Source: Mesorhizobium erdmanii USDA 3471
GTDB lineage: Bacteria; Pseudomonadota; Alphaproteobacteria; Rhizobiales; Rhizobiaceae
DNA length: 64,000 bases
Reading direction: 5' to 3'
Assembly (NCBI RefSeq): GCF_000472705.1
Contig: NZ_AXAE01000012.1
Coordinates: 21,716 to 85,715 of the forward strand
The notes under the pieces were generated by a model, which worked only from the letters and a program-made list of their open reading frames with translations, was not told the origin of the DNA and ran no database searches. Below, one piece after another: positions 33,899-41,581 of this stretch. Both the position numbers and the translations under genes were made by a program. The number at the start of each line of letters is the position of its first letter. Positions within the stretch are counted from its first letter, which is position 1.

Positions 33899-33984
33899 CG
33901 GCAAACCTCCCTCTTGCATGGTCGCGTCATAACGTACTGGCCGGCGGCTGGTTCCATTAGCTTGCCTGTAAGCATGGGCCAGGC

Positions 33985-34673
33985 ATGAGCGAGCGGCCTT
34001 TCATGCAGCTCTACGTCTCCGATTTCGTCGGCGATACGTTGCAGCTCTCCACCGAGCAGATCGGCGCCTACATGCTGATCCTGATGGCAATGTGGAACGC
34101 CGGCGGCTGCCCGACGACGACGCCAAGCTGGCGCGCGTTGCGCGCCTGTCGCTGAAAAGATGGCGCGCGCTGAGGGGCGACCTGTTGACCTTTTTCGAGC
34201 GTGAGGCAGGCGAGATCGGCCACAAGAGGCTGACCAGGGAGTTGCACAAGGCGCTGGTCAAAAGCGAGGCGAGGGCGGCCGCCGGGGCGCGCGGCGGCGC
34301 CGCCACCGCCTTGAAAACAAAGGCGCATGCCGCGCCAAATGCCGGCGCTTTGCCGCGGCATTCTCCAGACTCCAGAGACCAGAGTGAAAGAGCTTCGGCT
34401 TTTTCCCCTGAGAATGCGCCGCATTCTTCGGCTCGTGGAGAACAAGGGGCGGCAGTGTTTTCCCCTGAAGGCGCGCGGCATTTTTCGCCCGCCAACAAGA
34501 CAGCCGCCGCGTCTTCGGGGAAGAGACCCGGCTGGGTCCGGCCGAAAACCCATACCGACGCCGCCAACGCCATCATTGAGGAGATCCGTAGCCATGACCG
34601 CAGCCGAACTGCAGCAGGCGACGAAGGCGCTGGCGGCGATGTTCTCATGCTTCCCGCAATCGGCCCTGACTGA
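33985..34673 (+). pseudogene. DUF1376-family phage protein with a frameshift
   Basis: The reading frame opens at 33985 (MSERPFMQLYVSDFVGDTLQ; LSTEQIGAYMLILMAMWNAG) but ends at 34155. The expected continuation, LPDDDAKLARVARLSLKRWR and then LRGDLLTFFE, is in another frame beginning near 34107 and running to 34673. A one-base loss in a GGCGGC run at about 34102-34107 accounts for it. DUF1376 proteins sit in replication modules of prophages. It is either decaying or mis-sequenced. Confidence 0.75.
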
Positions 34674-34890
34674 TGTCGAGATGCAGATGCGGGGCTATCT
34701 CGGCGCGGTGCGCGACGCCGAACTCGCCGATCTGCAGGCCGCCATCCAGCGCTTCGTGCGTGGCGAGGTAAGGACCGGCAACCCCCAGTTCTGCCCGTCG
34801 AGCGCTCAGCTCTGCATCGAAGTGCGCGAGCGGCGGGTAATGCGCGAGCTGATGGCGAGAAGGGCACCCGGCGCGCTGGTGAAGGGATGA
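34594..34890 (+). CDS. hypothetical phage-island protein
   Basis: A 98-residue helical protein (LQQATKALAAMFSCFPQSAL; LADLQAAIQRFVRGEVRTGN; PQFCPSSAQLCIEVRER). The build resembles replication-accessory or loader-like proteins that follow DUF1376 genes in prophages, but I cannot assign a family. It overlaps the end of the frameshifted gene by about 80 bases. GAGGAG lies 11 bases upstream. Confidence 0.6.
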   Translation: MTAAELQQATKALAAMFSCFPQSALTDVEMQMRGYLGAVRDAELADLQAAIQRFVRGEVRTGNPQFCPSSAQLCIEVRERRVMRELMARRAPGALVKG

Positions 34891-34953
34891 CAAGCGCTGG
34901 CCCGCCAACCTTTCCAACCAAAAACACCACACCCCAGCCCAAGGAGACACCCC

Positions 34954-35547
34954 ATGCCGAAGAAAGCCAAAGCCGCCAAGCCGCAGGCGCCGAAACTGCC
35001 CAAGGGCGAGGCCGAACAGGTGCGTATCCGTCGCGAGGTCGGCCATGATTTCGCGCTCCGCGACGATGCCTTCGGCCGCAAGCGGCTGGCGGCCGGCACG
35101 GCTGAAGCGCGCCGCGTCTACGAAGTGTCGAACGACGGCTACACCTCGACAGGCGGCATCGTGCGGGTGCGCAGCGTCGATCCGCTCATCGGCATCACCT
35201 CGCTGTCGCGCCAGCAACGCGAGGCCGGCCAGCGCTATCGCGAGGATTTCCAGTGCAGCCAGCAAGCTGATGTCAAGCCGATGCGCTGGACCGAGCGCGT
35301 CGATGGCGGCCGCCACGGTGGCGGCATCGCCGACAGCGTGCTGGACGCCGGCCGGGCGCATGCCGCCGCGACCAGGGCGCTAGGGCACTGGGAGGTCGCG
35401 GCTGTGGCGCGACAAGTCTGCTGCATGGGGGAGTCGGTGAAGGGTGTGGCGGAACAGACCGGCGACGGCAGGGACGTGGTGACTAAGCTCTTGAAGGTCG
35501 GGCTCGATCTGCTCGCGGTGCACTATGGGATGATGATGGGGCGGTGA
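34954..35547 (+). CDS. DUF6456-like protein
   Basis: A 197-residue protein. A basic N-terminus (MPKKAKAAKPQAPKLPKGEA) precedes a domain with DPLIGITSLSRQQREAGQRY and later REDFQCSQQADVKPMRW, the pattern I associate with DUF6456, near residues 70-130. A C-terminal helix-turn-helix-like end (VCCMGESVKGVAEQTGDGRD) follows. GGAGACACC precedes the ATG. It is the last recognisable gene of the phage-like island. Confidence 0.65.
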   Translation: MPKKAKAAKPQAPKLPKGEAEQVRIRREVGHDFALRDDAFGRKRLAAGTAEARRVYEVSNDGYTSTGGIVRVRSVDPLIGITSLSRQQREAGQRYREDFQCSQQADVKPMRWTERVDGGRHGGGIADSVLDAGRAHAAATRALGHWEVAAVARQVCCMGESVKGVAEQTGDGRDVVTKLLKVGLDLLAVHYGMMMGR

Positions 35548-35601
35548 GGGGCGCAGAAATCCGACCGGCACATGCCGGTCGGATCAGTTCACAAGGTCAG
35601 G

Positions 35602-35904
35602 TCATCCGCAGACGCGGACTTCCTCGACGATCCTGTGATGATGACGCCAGTGATTGATCACTTCGATGTGGCAACGGTGGTGGTGCCGATGGAAATAGCG
35701 GGGCCTGTAGCCGTTGTCGTAGGCGTCGTAGGGGCTATAGACGTAGCCGCCACCATAGTCCCCATAGCCGTCGTAATAATCGTTGCCATAATAGTCGTTG
35801 TAGCCGCCGATGCCGATAAAGACGTGACTGCGGGCGGCGGCAGGCGCGATCATCGCCGCCGCCGAAGCAATGGCGATAACCGAGACAAGCAGGAGCTTCT
35901 TCAT
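35602..35904 (-). CDS. small secreted Gly/Tyr/His-rich protein
   Basis: A 100-residue protein with a clear signal peptide (MKKLLLVSVIAIASAAAMIA...AAA), then a low-complexity YNDYYGNDYYDGYGDYGGGY stretch and a His-rich end (RYFHRHHHRCHIEVINHWRH). The His clusters could bind metal. It has a perfect EcfG-type promoter, suggesting stress induction. Function unknown. Confidence 0.75.
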   Translation of the reverse strand: MKKLLLVSVIAIASAAAMIAPAAARSHVFIGIGGYNDYYGNDYYDGYGDYGGGYVYSPYDAYDNGYRPRYFHRHHHRCHIEVINHWRHHHRIVEEVRVCG

Positions 35905-35935
35905 GACAGCCTCCTTTTCAAGGTTTGTCTAATAT

Positions 35936-35960
35936 AACGATCAAGACGCGGTCTCGTTCC
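35936..35960 (-). promoter_or_regulatory. EcfG-type promoter
   Basis: On the minus strand GGAAC (35960-35956), 16 bases, then CGTT (35939-35936): an exact match to the general-stress consensus, 31 bases before the secreted-protein gene. Confidence 0.75.
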
Positions 35961-36100
35961 ATGGATTGCAGCGACGCGGCGAGAGCGTGGAAAGCTGACG
36001 CCTGAGCGCGATGTGGCGGAACTGGCGGCCAGTGAGGGCGAGCCCACGCTGGATGCAGAGAGGCTGGCGGGTAAGATGCGAAGCAAGGCAGACGCCGCGC

Positions 36101-36149
36101 CGCCCCTCATCCGCCTGCCGGCACCTTCTCCCCGTGAACGGTGAGAAGG
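36101..36149. repeat. short Rhizobiales palindromic repeat
   Basis: CGCCCCTCATCCGCCTGCCG then CACCTTCTCCCCGTGAACGG and GAGAAGG: the familiar rhizobial intergenic element with an internal CTTCTCCCCGT/ACGGTGAGAAG hairpin. It lies 11 bases beyond the acyltransferase stop and may act as its terminator. Confidence 0.65.
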
Positions 36150-36160
36150 CAGCTAGTTCT

Positions 36161-38131
36161 TCAAAACAGTGCCTTCTCCAGCGGCCCTTCCAGCGTCTCG
36201 GCGAAGCCCGTCGCCAGATGATGGCGGTCGCGAAACGCCAGCTTTCCGCCGATGAACACATGGCACTGCGTCGGGCCGCAGAAGCGGTCGGTCAGGTCGA
36301 CGTAGAGCGTGTCGGGGACGCTTTTGACGACGGCGCGTTCTTGCGCGGCGGCGCGGTCATTGGCGGCCTGCGCTCTCGGCGTGTCGCAGCGCGAGGGGGC
36401 TTCGCGCCACCACAAGGCGCGGGCCACGCAGGAGTCGGCGAAACTGTCGCCGATCGGCGTGTCGCGGATGACGGCGGTCTCGACGCCGGCCTGGCTGAAG
36501 GCCTGCAAGGTCGAGCGCAGGCCGGCCTGCCAGCGCGCGGTCTCTTGCTTGCGGCCGGCGGCGGGCATGTCGCGGGTCAGATTGCCGATCGAGAATTCCG
36601 AGATCACCACCAGGCGCGGCTTGCGGCGGATGATTTCCGCTATCGCCTGTTCGCGCCAGGCGTCGCATTCGGTGTAGTCGCGCTTCAGCACCGTGTTGAA
36701 GGTCGACAGCCGCGAGGCGCGACACGAGGATTTGAGATAGGTGACCACCTTGGTGTGGTTGCGGCTCGCCGCCTCGATCAGCGGCGTCGACCAATGGTCG
36801 GCGTGCGAATCGCCGAACAACACGATGGTGTGGGCGGCGTCATTTGGCCCGAACGTACAGGGTTTCGGCGTCACCGTGTGGAAGTCGAGCAGGCAGTTCT
36901 TGTCGAGGGCGCGCGCGATGGAGGGCTGTTCGGCGGCCTGTTCGATGCCGCGCTGGGCCGGGTCGATGTTGCGCGTCGCCAGATGCGCATTGGCATAGGC
37001 CACCGCTACGCCGAGGCCGGTTAGCGCCACAGCGGGGGCGAGCGCCCATTTGCCCGCCGTGAGCCAGCCGAAGCGCCGCCCCGGGTTCTCGATCAGGTGA
37101 TAGGTGAGGAAGGCCAGCAGCAGCGCCAGCGCGCCACAGAAGAGGCGCTGGAGGATAGTGAGATCCGACGCCAGCATGCCAGCATAGACGATGACAGGCC
37201 AGTGCCAGAGATAGAGCGAATAAGAGAGCGCGCCGACCCATTGCAAAGGCGGTAGCGACAGCACGGAAGCGGGCACGAGAGCCTGCCAGCCGGTTGGACC
37301 GGCCGCGACATTGTCATCGCCCGTGCCGGCCAGCAGCACCAGCACCGTGCCGGCGACCGGGAGCGCTGCGTACCAGCCCGGGAAAGGCAGGTCTTCGCTC
37401 AGGCAGAGATAGGCGATCGCGATCAGCGCCAGGCCAAGCCAGCCCTGCGCTGCCCCCAGCCACGGCCGATGCCGCAACAGGGCCGCCGGCGCCAGCGTCG
37501 CCAGGCCGCCGGCGGCGAACTCCCAGGCGCGCAGCGGCGAGAAGTAGAAGGCCCAGGCCGGCGAGAGGCTGGTCAGCCACAGGCAGGCGGCGAAGGAGGC
37601 GAGGCCGGCGACGCCGATCACCACCATGGCCATGCGCCGGCCCGGATGCAGCCAGGCGGCGAAGACGAGCAGGGTTGGCCAGACGAGGTAGAACTGCTCC
37701 TCCACCGACAGCGACCAGAAATGGATGAAGGGATTACTCAGGGCATCCGAGGCAAAATAGTCGAACGACCAGCGCAGCAGCCACAGATTGATGGCATAGG
37801 CCGAGGCATACATGGCGCCGCGCGAATAGAGCGCCTGCTCCTGTGGCGCCAGGATGAAATAACCCGTGCAAAGCGTCGCCAGGATGACGAACAGGGCAGC
37901 CGGCAGAAGGCGCCGGGCGCGGCGGGCATAAAAACGCCAGAGGTCGAGCCCGCCGGTCTCTGTGATCTCGCGCATCAGATGCGTCGTGATCAGCCAGCCC
38001 GAGATGACGAAGAAGATGTCGACGCCGGCAAAGCCGCCGGGCAGTGCCGTGAGGCCGAAATGATAGGCAACGACGCCGCCTACCGCCAGCGCGCGCAATC
38101 CCTGTATATCAGGCCGAAACGATGCCGCCAC
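36161..38131 (-). CDS. OafA/YrhL-type acyltransferase with C-terminal SGNH domain
   Basis: A 656-residue protein. Residues 1 to about 370 form a ten-helix acyltransferase-3 domain (RPDIQGLRALAVGGVVAYHF, the FFVISGWLI motif and FIHFWSLSVEEQFYLVWP). Residues from about 420 form a periplasmic SGNH domain starting with TIVLFGDSHADHW (catalytic Ser) and ending near DRHHLA. Such fusions O-acetylate surface polysaccharides or lipopolysaccharide. Complete and unremarkable in length. Confidence 0.93.
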   Translation of the reverse strand: MAASFRPDIQGLRALAVGGVVAYHFGLTALPGGFAGVDIFFVISGWLITTHLMREITETGGLDLWRFYARRARRLLPAALFVILATLCTGYFILAPQEQALYSRGAMYASAYAINLWLLRWSFDYFASDALSNPFIHFWSLSVEEQFYLVWPTLLVFAAWLHPGRRMAMVVIGVAGLASFAACLWLTSLSPAWAFYFSPLRAWEFAAGGLATLAPAALLRHRPWLGAAQGWLGLALIAIAYLCLSEDLPFPGWYAALPVAGTVLVLLAGTGDDNVAAGPTGWQALVPASVLSLPPLQWVGALSYSLYLWHWPVIVYAGMLASDLTILQRLFCGALALLLAFLTYHLIENPGRRFGWLTAGKWALAPAVALTGLGVAVAYANAHLATRNIDPAQRGIEQAAEQPSIARALDKNCLLDFHTVTPKPCTFGPNDAAHTIVLFGDSHADHWSTPLIEAASRNHTKVVTYLKSSCRASRLSTFNTVLKRDYTECDAWREQAIAEIIRRKPRLVVISEFSIGNLTRDMPAAGRKQETARWQAGLRSTLQAFSQAGVETAVIRDTPIGDSFADSCVARALWWREAPSRCDTPRAQAANDRAAAQERAVVKSVPDTLYVDLTDRFCGPTQCHVFIGGKLAFRDRHHLATGFAETLEGPLEKALF

Positions 38132-38350
38132 GAGGCCTCCTTCGTTACGCCCAGCCCGCCACGCATTTCCAGGCCCGACCGGCCGCTATCGCAATGCAAC
38201 AAGTTTTTCGCAGTGCAACATGGCCAGAAGGAGGCGAGCGACTGCGCCACGGCGACGAAGACCGCCAGGTCCGCGGCGTCGTCGGGGTTCTCGATCTCGA
38301 CCCTGCCGTCAGGCATCGATGCTGCGCGCGGGTTCGGCGCCGGAAGATGT

Positions 38351-38857
38351 CTACGGTCGAATGGCTGCCGGCTTCGCACGGCGCGCGGCATAGAGGCCGG
38401 CCGCTGCCGCCACGGCGACCAGGGCAGCGAAGACCATCAGCTTCTGCGGCGTCGCGCCCTGCGGGCCGAAGGCGACGAAATACATGGTGCGGCCGGGAAT
38501 GAAGGTCAAAAGCCCAGTAATGATCATCCCGAAAATGTAGGTGCCCTGCATGATGCGGCGGTGCGCGGCAATGTTGCCGCCGCGCGCGGCGCGTACGCCG
38601 CGCCACAGCATCACCAGGACCAAGAGCGACAGAAGGTGGATCGGGCTGAACGGTCCCCACAGCCGGATCGTCCAGATGAACAGGCCGGAGCCGGCGACCG
38701 TCGCCATCAGCACCGCCCAGACTCGCCCAAGCGCCCGGTGCAGCCGGTCGCCCTTGCGGCGCCAGAGCTGCACGGCACCGAGCAGCAGCGCGGCGATGGC
38801 GATCAGCGCATGGAGCTGGATGACGGGCGAGGCATGAAGCAATGGGCTGAGCGACAT
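38351..38857 (-). CDS. DUF2306-like membrane protein
   Basis: A 168-residue protein with four or five membrane segments (IQLHALIAIAALLLGAVQLW, ALGRVWAVLMATVAGSGLFI, GTYIFGMIITGLLTFIPGR). The conserved His residues in LHALIA and AAHRRIMQ resemble DUF2306 proteins. Function unknown. Between it and the acyltransferase, 38132-38350 contains only a weak candidate ORF. Confidence 0.75.
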   Translation of the reverse strand: MSLSPLLHASPVIQLHALIAIAALLLGAVQLWRRKGDRLHRALGRVWAVLMATVAGSGLFIWTIRLWGPFSPIHLLSLLVLVMLWRGVRAARGGNIAAHRRIMQGTYIFGMIITGLLTFIPGRTMYFVAFGPQGATPQKLMVFAALVAVAAAAGLYAARRAKPAAIRP

Positions 38858-38903
38858 CTTTGGTCTCCGCAGGATGGCGGATTATGGCCGACCATCCCGC
38901 AAC

Positions 38904-38931
38904 AAAACAGCCCCGCATGCGGGACTGTTTT
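38904..38931 (-). terminator. intrinsic terminator
   Basis: AAAACAGCCCCGCATGCGGG followed by ACTGTTTT, a near-perfect stem with A and T tracts on both sides, so it could work in either direction. It lies downstream of the gene at 39034-39339 on the minus strand. Confidence 0.65.
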
Positions 38932-38956
38932 GCATCGCTGGGCGATGACGCGTCTA

Positions 38957-39038
38957 ACTCTCTGCTTTACGCAATTCCCAAGGGGAAGCGCCATGCGCTT
39001 CCCCTGGGAAAACCGTTGCACACTTTCCTGGAATTACT
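38957..39038. repeat. short interspersed repeat, copy 2
   Basis: Shares ACTCTCTG-TT-ACGCA, GGAAAACCGTT and CTTTCCTGGAATT with the copy at 16666-16723. It carries an inserted hairpin (GGGGAAGCGC/GCGCTTCCCC at about 38982-39004). Its right end supplies the TAA stop of the neighbouring minus-strand gene. Confidence 0.65.
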
Positions 39039-39339
39039 TGCTGCCGCCGTTTTTCTTCACGCTGCTGCAGAATTCCGGATGGGTGTTGGTGGGGTTGGCG
39101 TTCTTGGACTCATCCTCGCAAGCCGTCATCATCATCTTCTGGTCTTCCGGTGTCATCGCCTTCCAGGCTTTGACGAAATCGTCATCGCCGCGCAGCGTCT
39201 TCATGCTGGAGTCGGTGTAGAAGGGCTGCATCTTGGCCGGGTCGTCGAGCGCGGAGGTGCCAGTGTTACCCGCGGCGAGAGCCGAACCGGCGACCATCGA
39301 AAGCGCCACGGCGCTGAGACAGATCATCTTGATCTTCAT
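39034..39339 (-). CDS. small secreted protein, stress-type promoter
   Basis: A 101-residue protein with a signal peptide (MKIKMICLSAVALSMVAGSALA). The mature part is soluble: DDFVKAWKAMTPEDQKMMMT, then ACEDESKNANPTNTHPEFCS. Two cysteines could pair in the periplasm. Family not recognised. A perfect EcfG-type promoter lies 54 bases upstream, and the stop codon is at the edge of an interspersed repeat. Confidence 0.75.
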   Translation of the reverse strand: MKIKMICLSAVALSMVAGSALAAGNTGTSALDDPAKMQPFYTDSSMKTLRGDDDFVKAWKAMTPEDQKMMMTACEDESKNANPTNTHPEFCSSVKKNGGSK

Positions 39340-39656
39340 GATAGGTTCCTTCCCTGTTGCTTTATGATCGTCTAAGCAACGATCAAAGGCGTAACGAAAG
39401 CATTTGGGTGAAGGTTCCAGTGCGTGGCGTGGAATGAGCTATAATTTCCAAAAAAGCATCTTTTATAAGCTATAAATCCTCCAAGACGTCTATCGTATAT
39501 CCAAATTAAAGCTTTGCCAGTCGCAGAGTTGCCGCAGGAAAACCTGCCGCTAACGCGAAACGCGGCTGCCGCTGGGGCCGCTCGGACGTCGCAGCGTCCG
39601 GCCGATTTGAAACTTCCCGACTCCCTGATTGTTCCGTGCCGCCGCCCGCCGCTGCC
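39340..39656. other. intergenic region, partly AT-rich
   Basis: 317 bases between two minus-strand genes. It contains the EcfG-type promoter at 39393-39418 and an AT-rich stretch (39421-39515, including TTTTATAAGCTATAAAT). Beyond these I see no gene. Confidence 0.45.
39393..39418 (-). promoter_or_regulatory. EcfG-type promoter
   Basis: On the minus strand GGAAC (39418-39414), 17 bases, CGTT (39396-39393): an exact consensus match upstream of the secreted-protein gene at 39034-39339. Confidence 0.75.
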
Positions 39657-39956
39657 TCAAAAAAAGGCCCCACCGGCATAGCCGGCGGGGACATAGATCG
39701 GAGGTCTGCGATCGCCTTGGGAAGGCGATGCCGGCAGCAACGAGAACGGCGCGCGAAAAGTTTCAGCGGTGGCCGGTGATATCGAAGCCGGCCCCAGCCT
39801 TTCGCTGCCCGGGTGTCGTGCCGCGCCCAGATGGTTCGCCACCGCCAGGAGCACGATCGACAGGGCCATCATCAGTGTCGCGGCGGCGGTGAGGCGGGCG
39901 AGAGTTTTTAGCGCAGGCGATGAACGTTTCGAGCGGCATGGTGCGCTGGCCGGCAC
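39657..39956 (-). CDS. possible small membrane protein
   Basis: A 99-codon frame from a GTG at 39956 encodes a basic N-terminus, one membrane segment (TLMMALSIVLLAVANHLG) and a Pro-rich tail. The last codons run through a strong terminator hairpin, which argues either that the frame is spurious or that the true gene ends earlier. No family recognised. Confidence 0.35.
   Translation of the reverse strand: MPASAPCRSKRSSPALKTLARLTAAATLMMALSIVLLAVANHLGAARHPGSERLGPASISPATAETFRAPFSLLPASPSQGDRRPPIYVPAGYAGGAFF
39658..39690 (-). terminator. intrinsic terminator
   Basis: On the minus strand, a stem of CCCC-CCGGC pairing GCCGG-GGGG with one mismatch, followed by seven or more T residues. It closes a transcript coming from the TetR side (39.7-40.6 kb). 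Confidence 0.7.
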
Positions 39957-39992
39957 CGCACCACGACGGCCCGAGGCCGCCGCTCGTCGTTT

Positions 39993-40580
39993 CTACGAAA
40001 CATCTCCACCTTGGCGCGGCTGGATCAGCGTGCGCGCGGCGTCCGCTCCGGCCGCGAGGATGCGGTTGGACAATTCCGTTCCTTCCACCGCACGGGCCAA
40101 TTGAAGGGCGCCGATGAGCGCCGCGAAGATGCCCAGCGCCACGCCCTCGGGATCACGGGTGTGCGGCGGCATGTCCGCTGCCAACTGGCGCACCAGCGTC
40201 ATCAGGCCTTCGGTGTAGAGGCCGCGCGTCTCGGCCGGCTGACGGGCGATTTCCGGCAACAGCGCCGCCGATGCGCAGCCCGTCTCTGGGTGATCGCGAT
40301 GCTCCGATGACAGATACATGGCCATGGCCAGTTCCAGCCCGCCCGAGGCCAATGCCTCCCGCAATTGCCGCGATTGGGTCTCCAGTGCCGATGCGATGCT
40401 CTCGCGGACAAGGTCGGCCTTGGACTGGAAGTGCGGATAGAAGGCGCCGTTCGTCATTCCGGCGTCGCTCATGATGCTGGCCAGCCCGGACGCGGCGATG
40501 CCGTCGCTTCGGAAGCGTTGCGCGGCGACCTCCATGATGCGGCTGCGTGATGCGTCCTTCCGGCCCTTGTCGTAGCGCAT
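39993..40580 (-). CDS. TetR-family transcriptional regulator
   Basis: A 195-residue TetR protein. The DNA-binding domain is SRSRIMEVAAQRFRSDGIAA and GLASIMSDAGMTNGAFYPHF. The C-terminal ligand domain has the RHDxxxxGCAxxxL pattern (HRDHPETGCASAALLPEIAR), as in the YxaF/LmrA-like group. It is divergent from an SDR-hydrolase-quinone reductase operon and should repress it through the dyads at 40608-40641. Confidence 0.92.
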   Translation of the reverse strand: MRYDKGRKDASRSRIMEVAAQRFRSDGIAASGLASIMSDAGMTNGAFYPHFQSKADLVRESIASALETQSRQLREALASGGLELAMAMYLSSEHRDHPETGCASAALLPEIARQPAETRGLYTEGLMTLVRQLAADMPPHTRDPEGVALGIFAALIGALQLARAVEGTELSNRILAAGADAARTLIQPRQGGDVS

Positions 40581-40607
40581 GATGGCTCCTTTTCATTTTT
40601 CTCATTG

Positions 40608-40641
40608 CATTATGAGCATAATGTGATATTATGATCGTAAT
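40608..40641. promoter_or_regulatory. paired TetR operators
   Basis: CATTATG-AG-CATAATG (40608-40623) is a perfect dyad. ATTATGATCGTAAT (40628-40641) is a near dyad with two mismatches. Centres are about 19 bases apart, between the divergent starts at 40580 and 40688. Confidence 0.65.
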
Positions 40642-40687
40642 TCAATAATCGCCGACAGGCAATACCACTCGAGTTTGGAGTTACCAG

Positions 40688-41503
40688 ATGAACCGGAATT
40701 CCGGAAAGACCGCGATCGTGACCGGCGCCTCCTCTGGCATCGGCCGCGCCAGCGCCGAAGCCTTGGCGCGGGCCGGCTTCACTGTTTTCGGCACAAGCCG
40801 CAAGCCCACCAGCCAAAGCCCGGAAGGGGCGTCGATGCTGGTTTGCGACGTGACCGACGACGCGTCCGTCGCCTCGCTGGTTTCGGCTGTCCTTGGCAAG
40901 ACCGGCCGGATAGACCTCCTGGTGAACAATGCCGGTATCGGGCTGCTGGGCGGCGCGGAAGAGTCCTCGGTCTCGCAGTCAAAGGCCCTGTTCGACGTCA
41001 ATCTGTTCGGCGTGATGCGGATGACCAACGCGGTGCTGCCGTCGATGCGGCTACGCGGCGAGGGGCGCATCGTCAATATCGGGTCGATCCTGGGCCTGGT
41101 TCCCGCGCCGTACTCGGCCCATTATTCCGCCGTCAAGCACGCGCTCGAAGGCTATTCGGAATCGCTCGACCACGAGGTTCGCGCTTTCAACATACGCGTC
41201 TCGGTCATCGAGCCGGCGTTCGTGCGCACCGTGTTCGACCAGAACGGGTTCGAGCCGGATTCCGTCATCAAGGAATACGATCAGGCGCGAGCCGGGGTCG
41301 ACGCATTGCTTCGCGACGTGATGCCGAAGGCCGATCCTCCGGAAGTGGTGGCGAAGGTCGTTCTCACGGCCGCCACCGACAGGCATCCGCGACGGCGCTA
41401 CACCGCCGGCAAGGCAGCCCGGCAGGTGAGCATATTGCGCCGGTTCGCGCCCGCCGCGATGTTCGACAAGACCTTGCGCAAGCAGTTCCGCCTGCCGGCC
41501 TGA
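40688..41503 (+). CDS. SDR-family oxidoreductase
   Basis: A 271-residue classical short-chain dehydrogenase: TGASSGIGRASAEALA, NNAGIG, the catalytic Ser in NIGSILG and YSAVKHALEGYS. A C-terminal region with RRRYTAGKAARQ resembles retinol-dehydrogenase-like members. It is the first gene of the TetR-controlled operon. Confidence 0.92.
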   Translation: MNRNSGKTAIVTGASSGIGRASAEALARAGFTVFGTSRKPTSQSPEGASMLVCDVTDDASVASLVSAVLGKTGRIDLLVNNAGIGLLGGAEESSVSQSKALFDVNLFGVMRMTNAVLPSMRLRGEGRIVNIGSILGLVPAPYSAHYSAVKHALEGYSESLDHEVRAFNIRVSVIEPAFVRTVFDQNGFEPDSVIKEYDQARAGVDALLRDVMPKADPPEVVAKVVLTAATDRHPRRRYTAGKAARQVSILRRFAPAAMFDKTLRKQFRLPA

Positions 41504-41581
41504 ACGAAGCGGCGGATCACGCATATGCGACACGCAACCACGACCCATCCGGTCAGGCCCCACAACAGGGAGGCGCCAAGC

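Noticed and set aside
38080..38316. Minus-strand frame of about 78 codons between acyltransferase and DUF2306-like gene
   Set aside because: It overlaps the acyltransferase start, has no ribosome site I can see and no recognisable family.
37469..39220. 583-codon plus-strand frame over the acyltransferase and beyond
   Set aside because: Crosses several real genes, terminators and a repeat, and has shadow composition.
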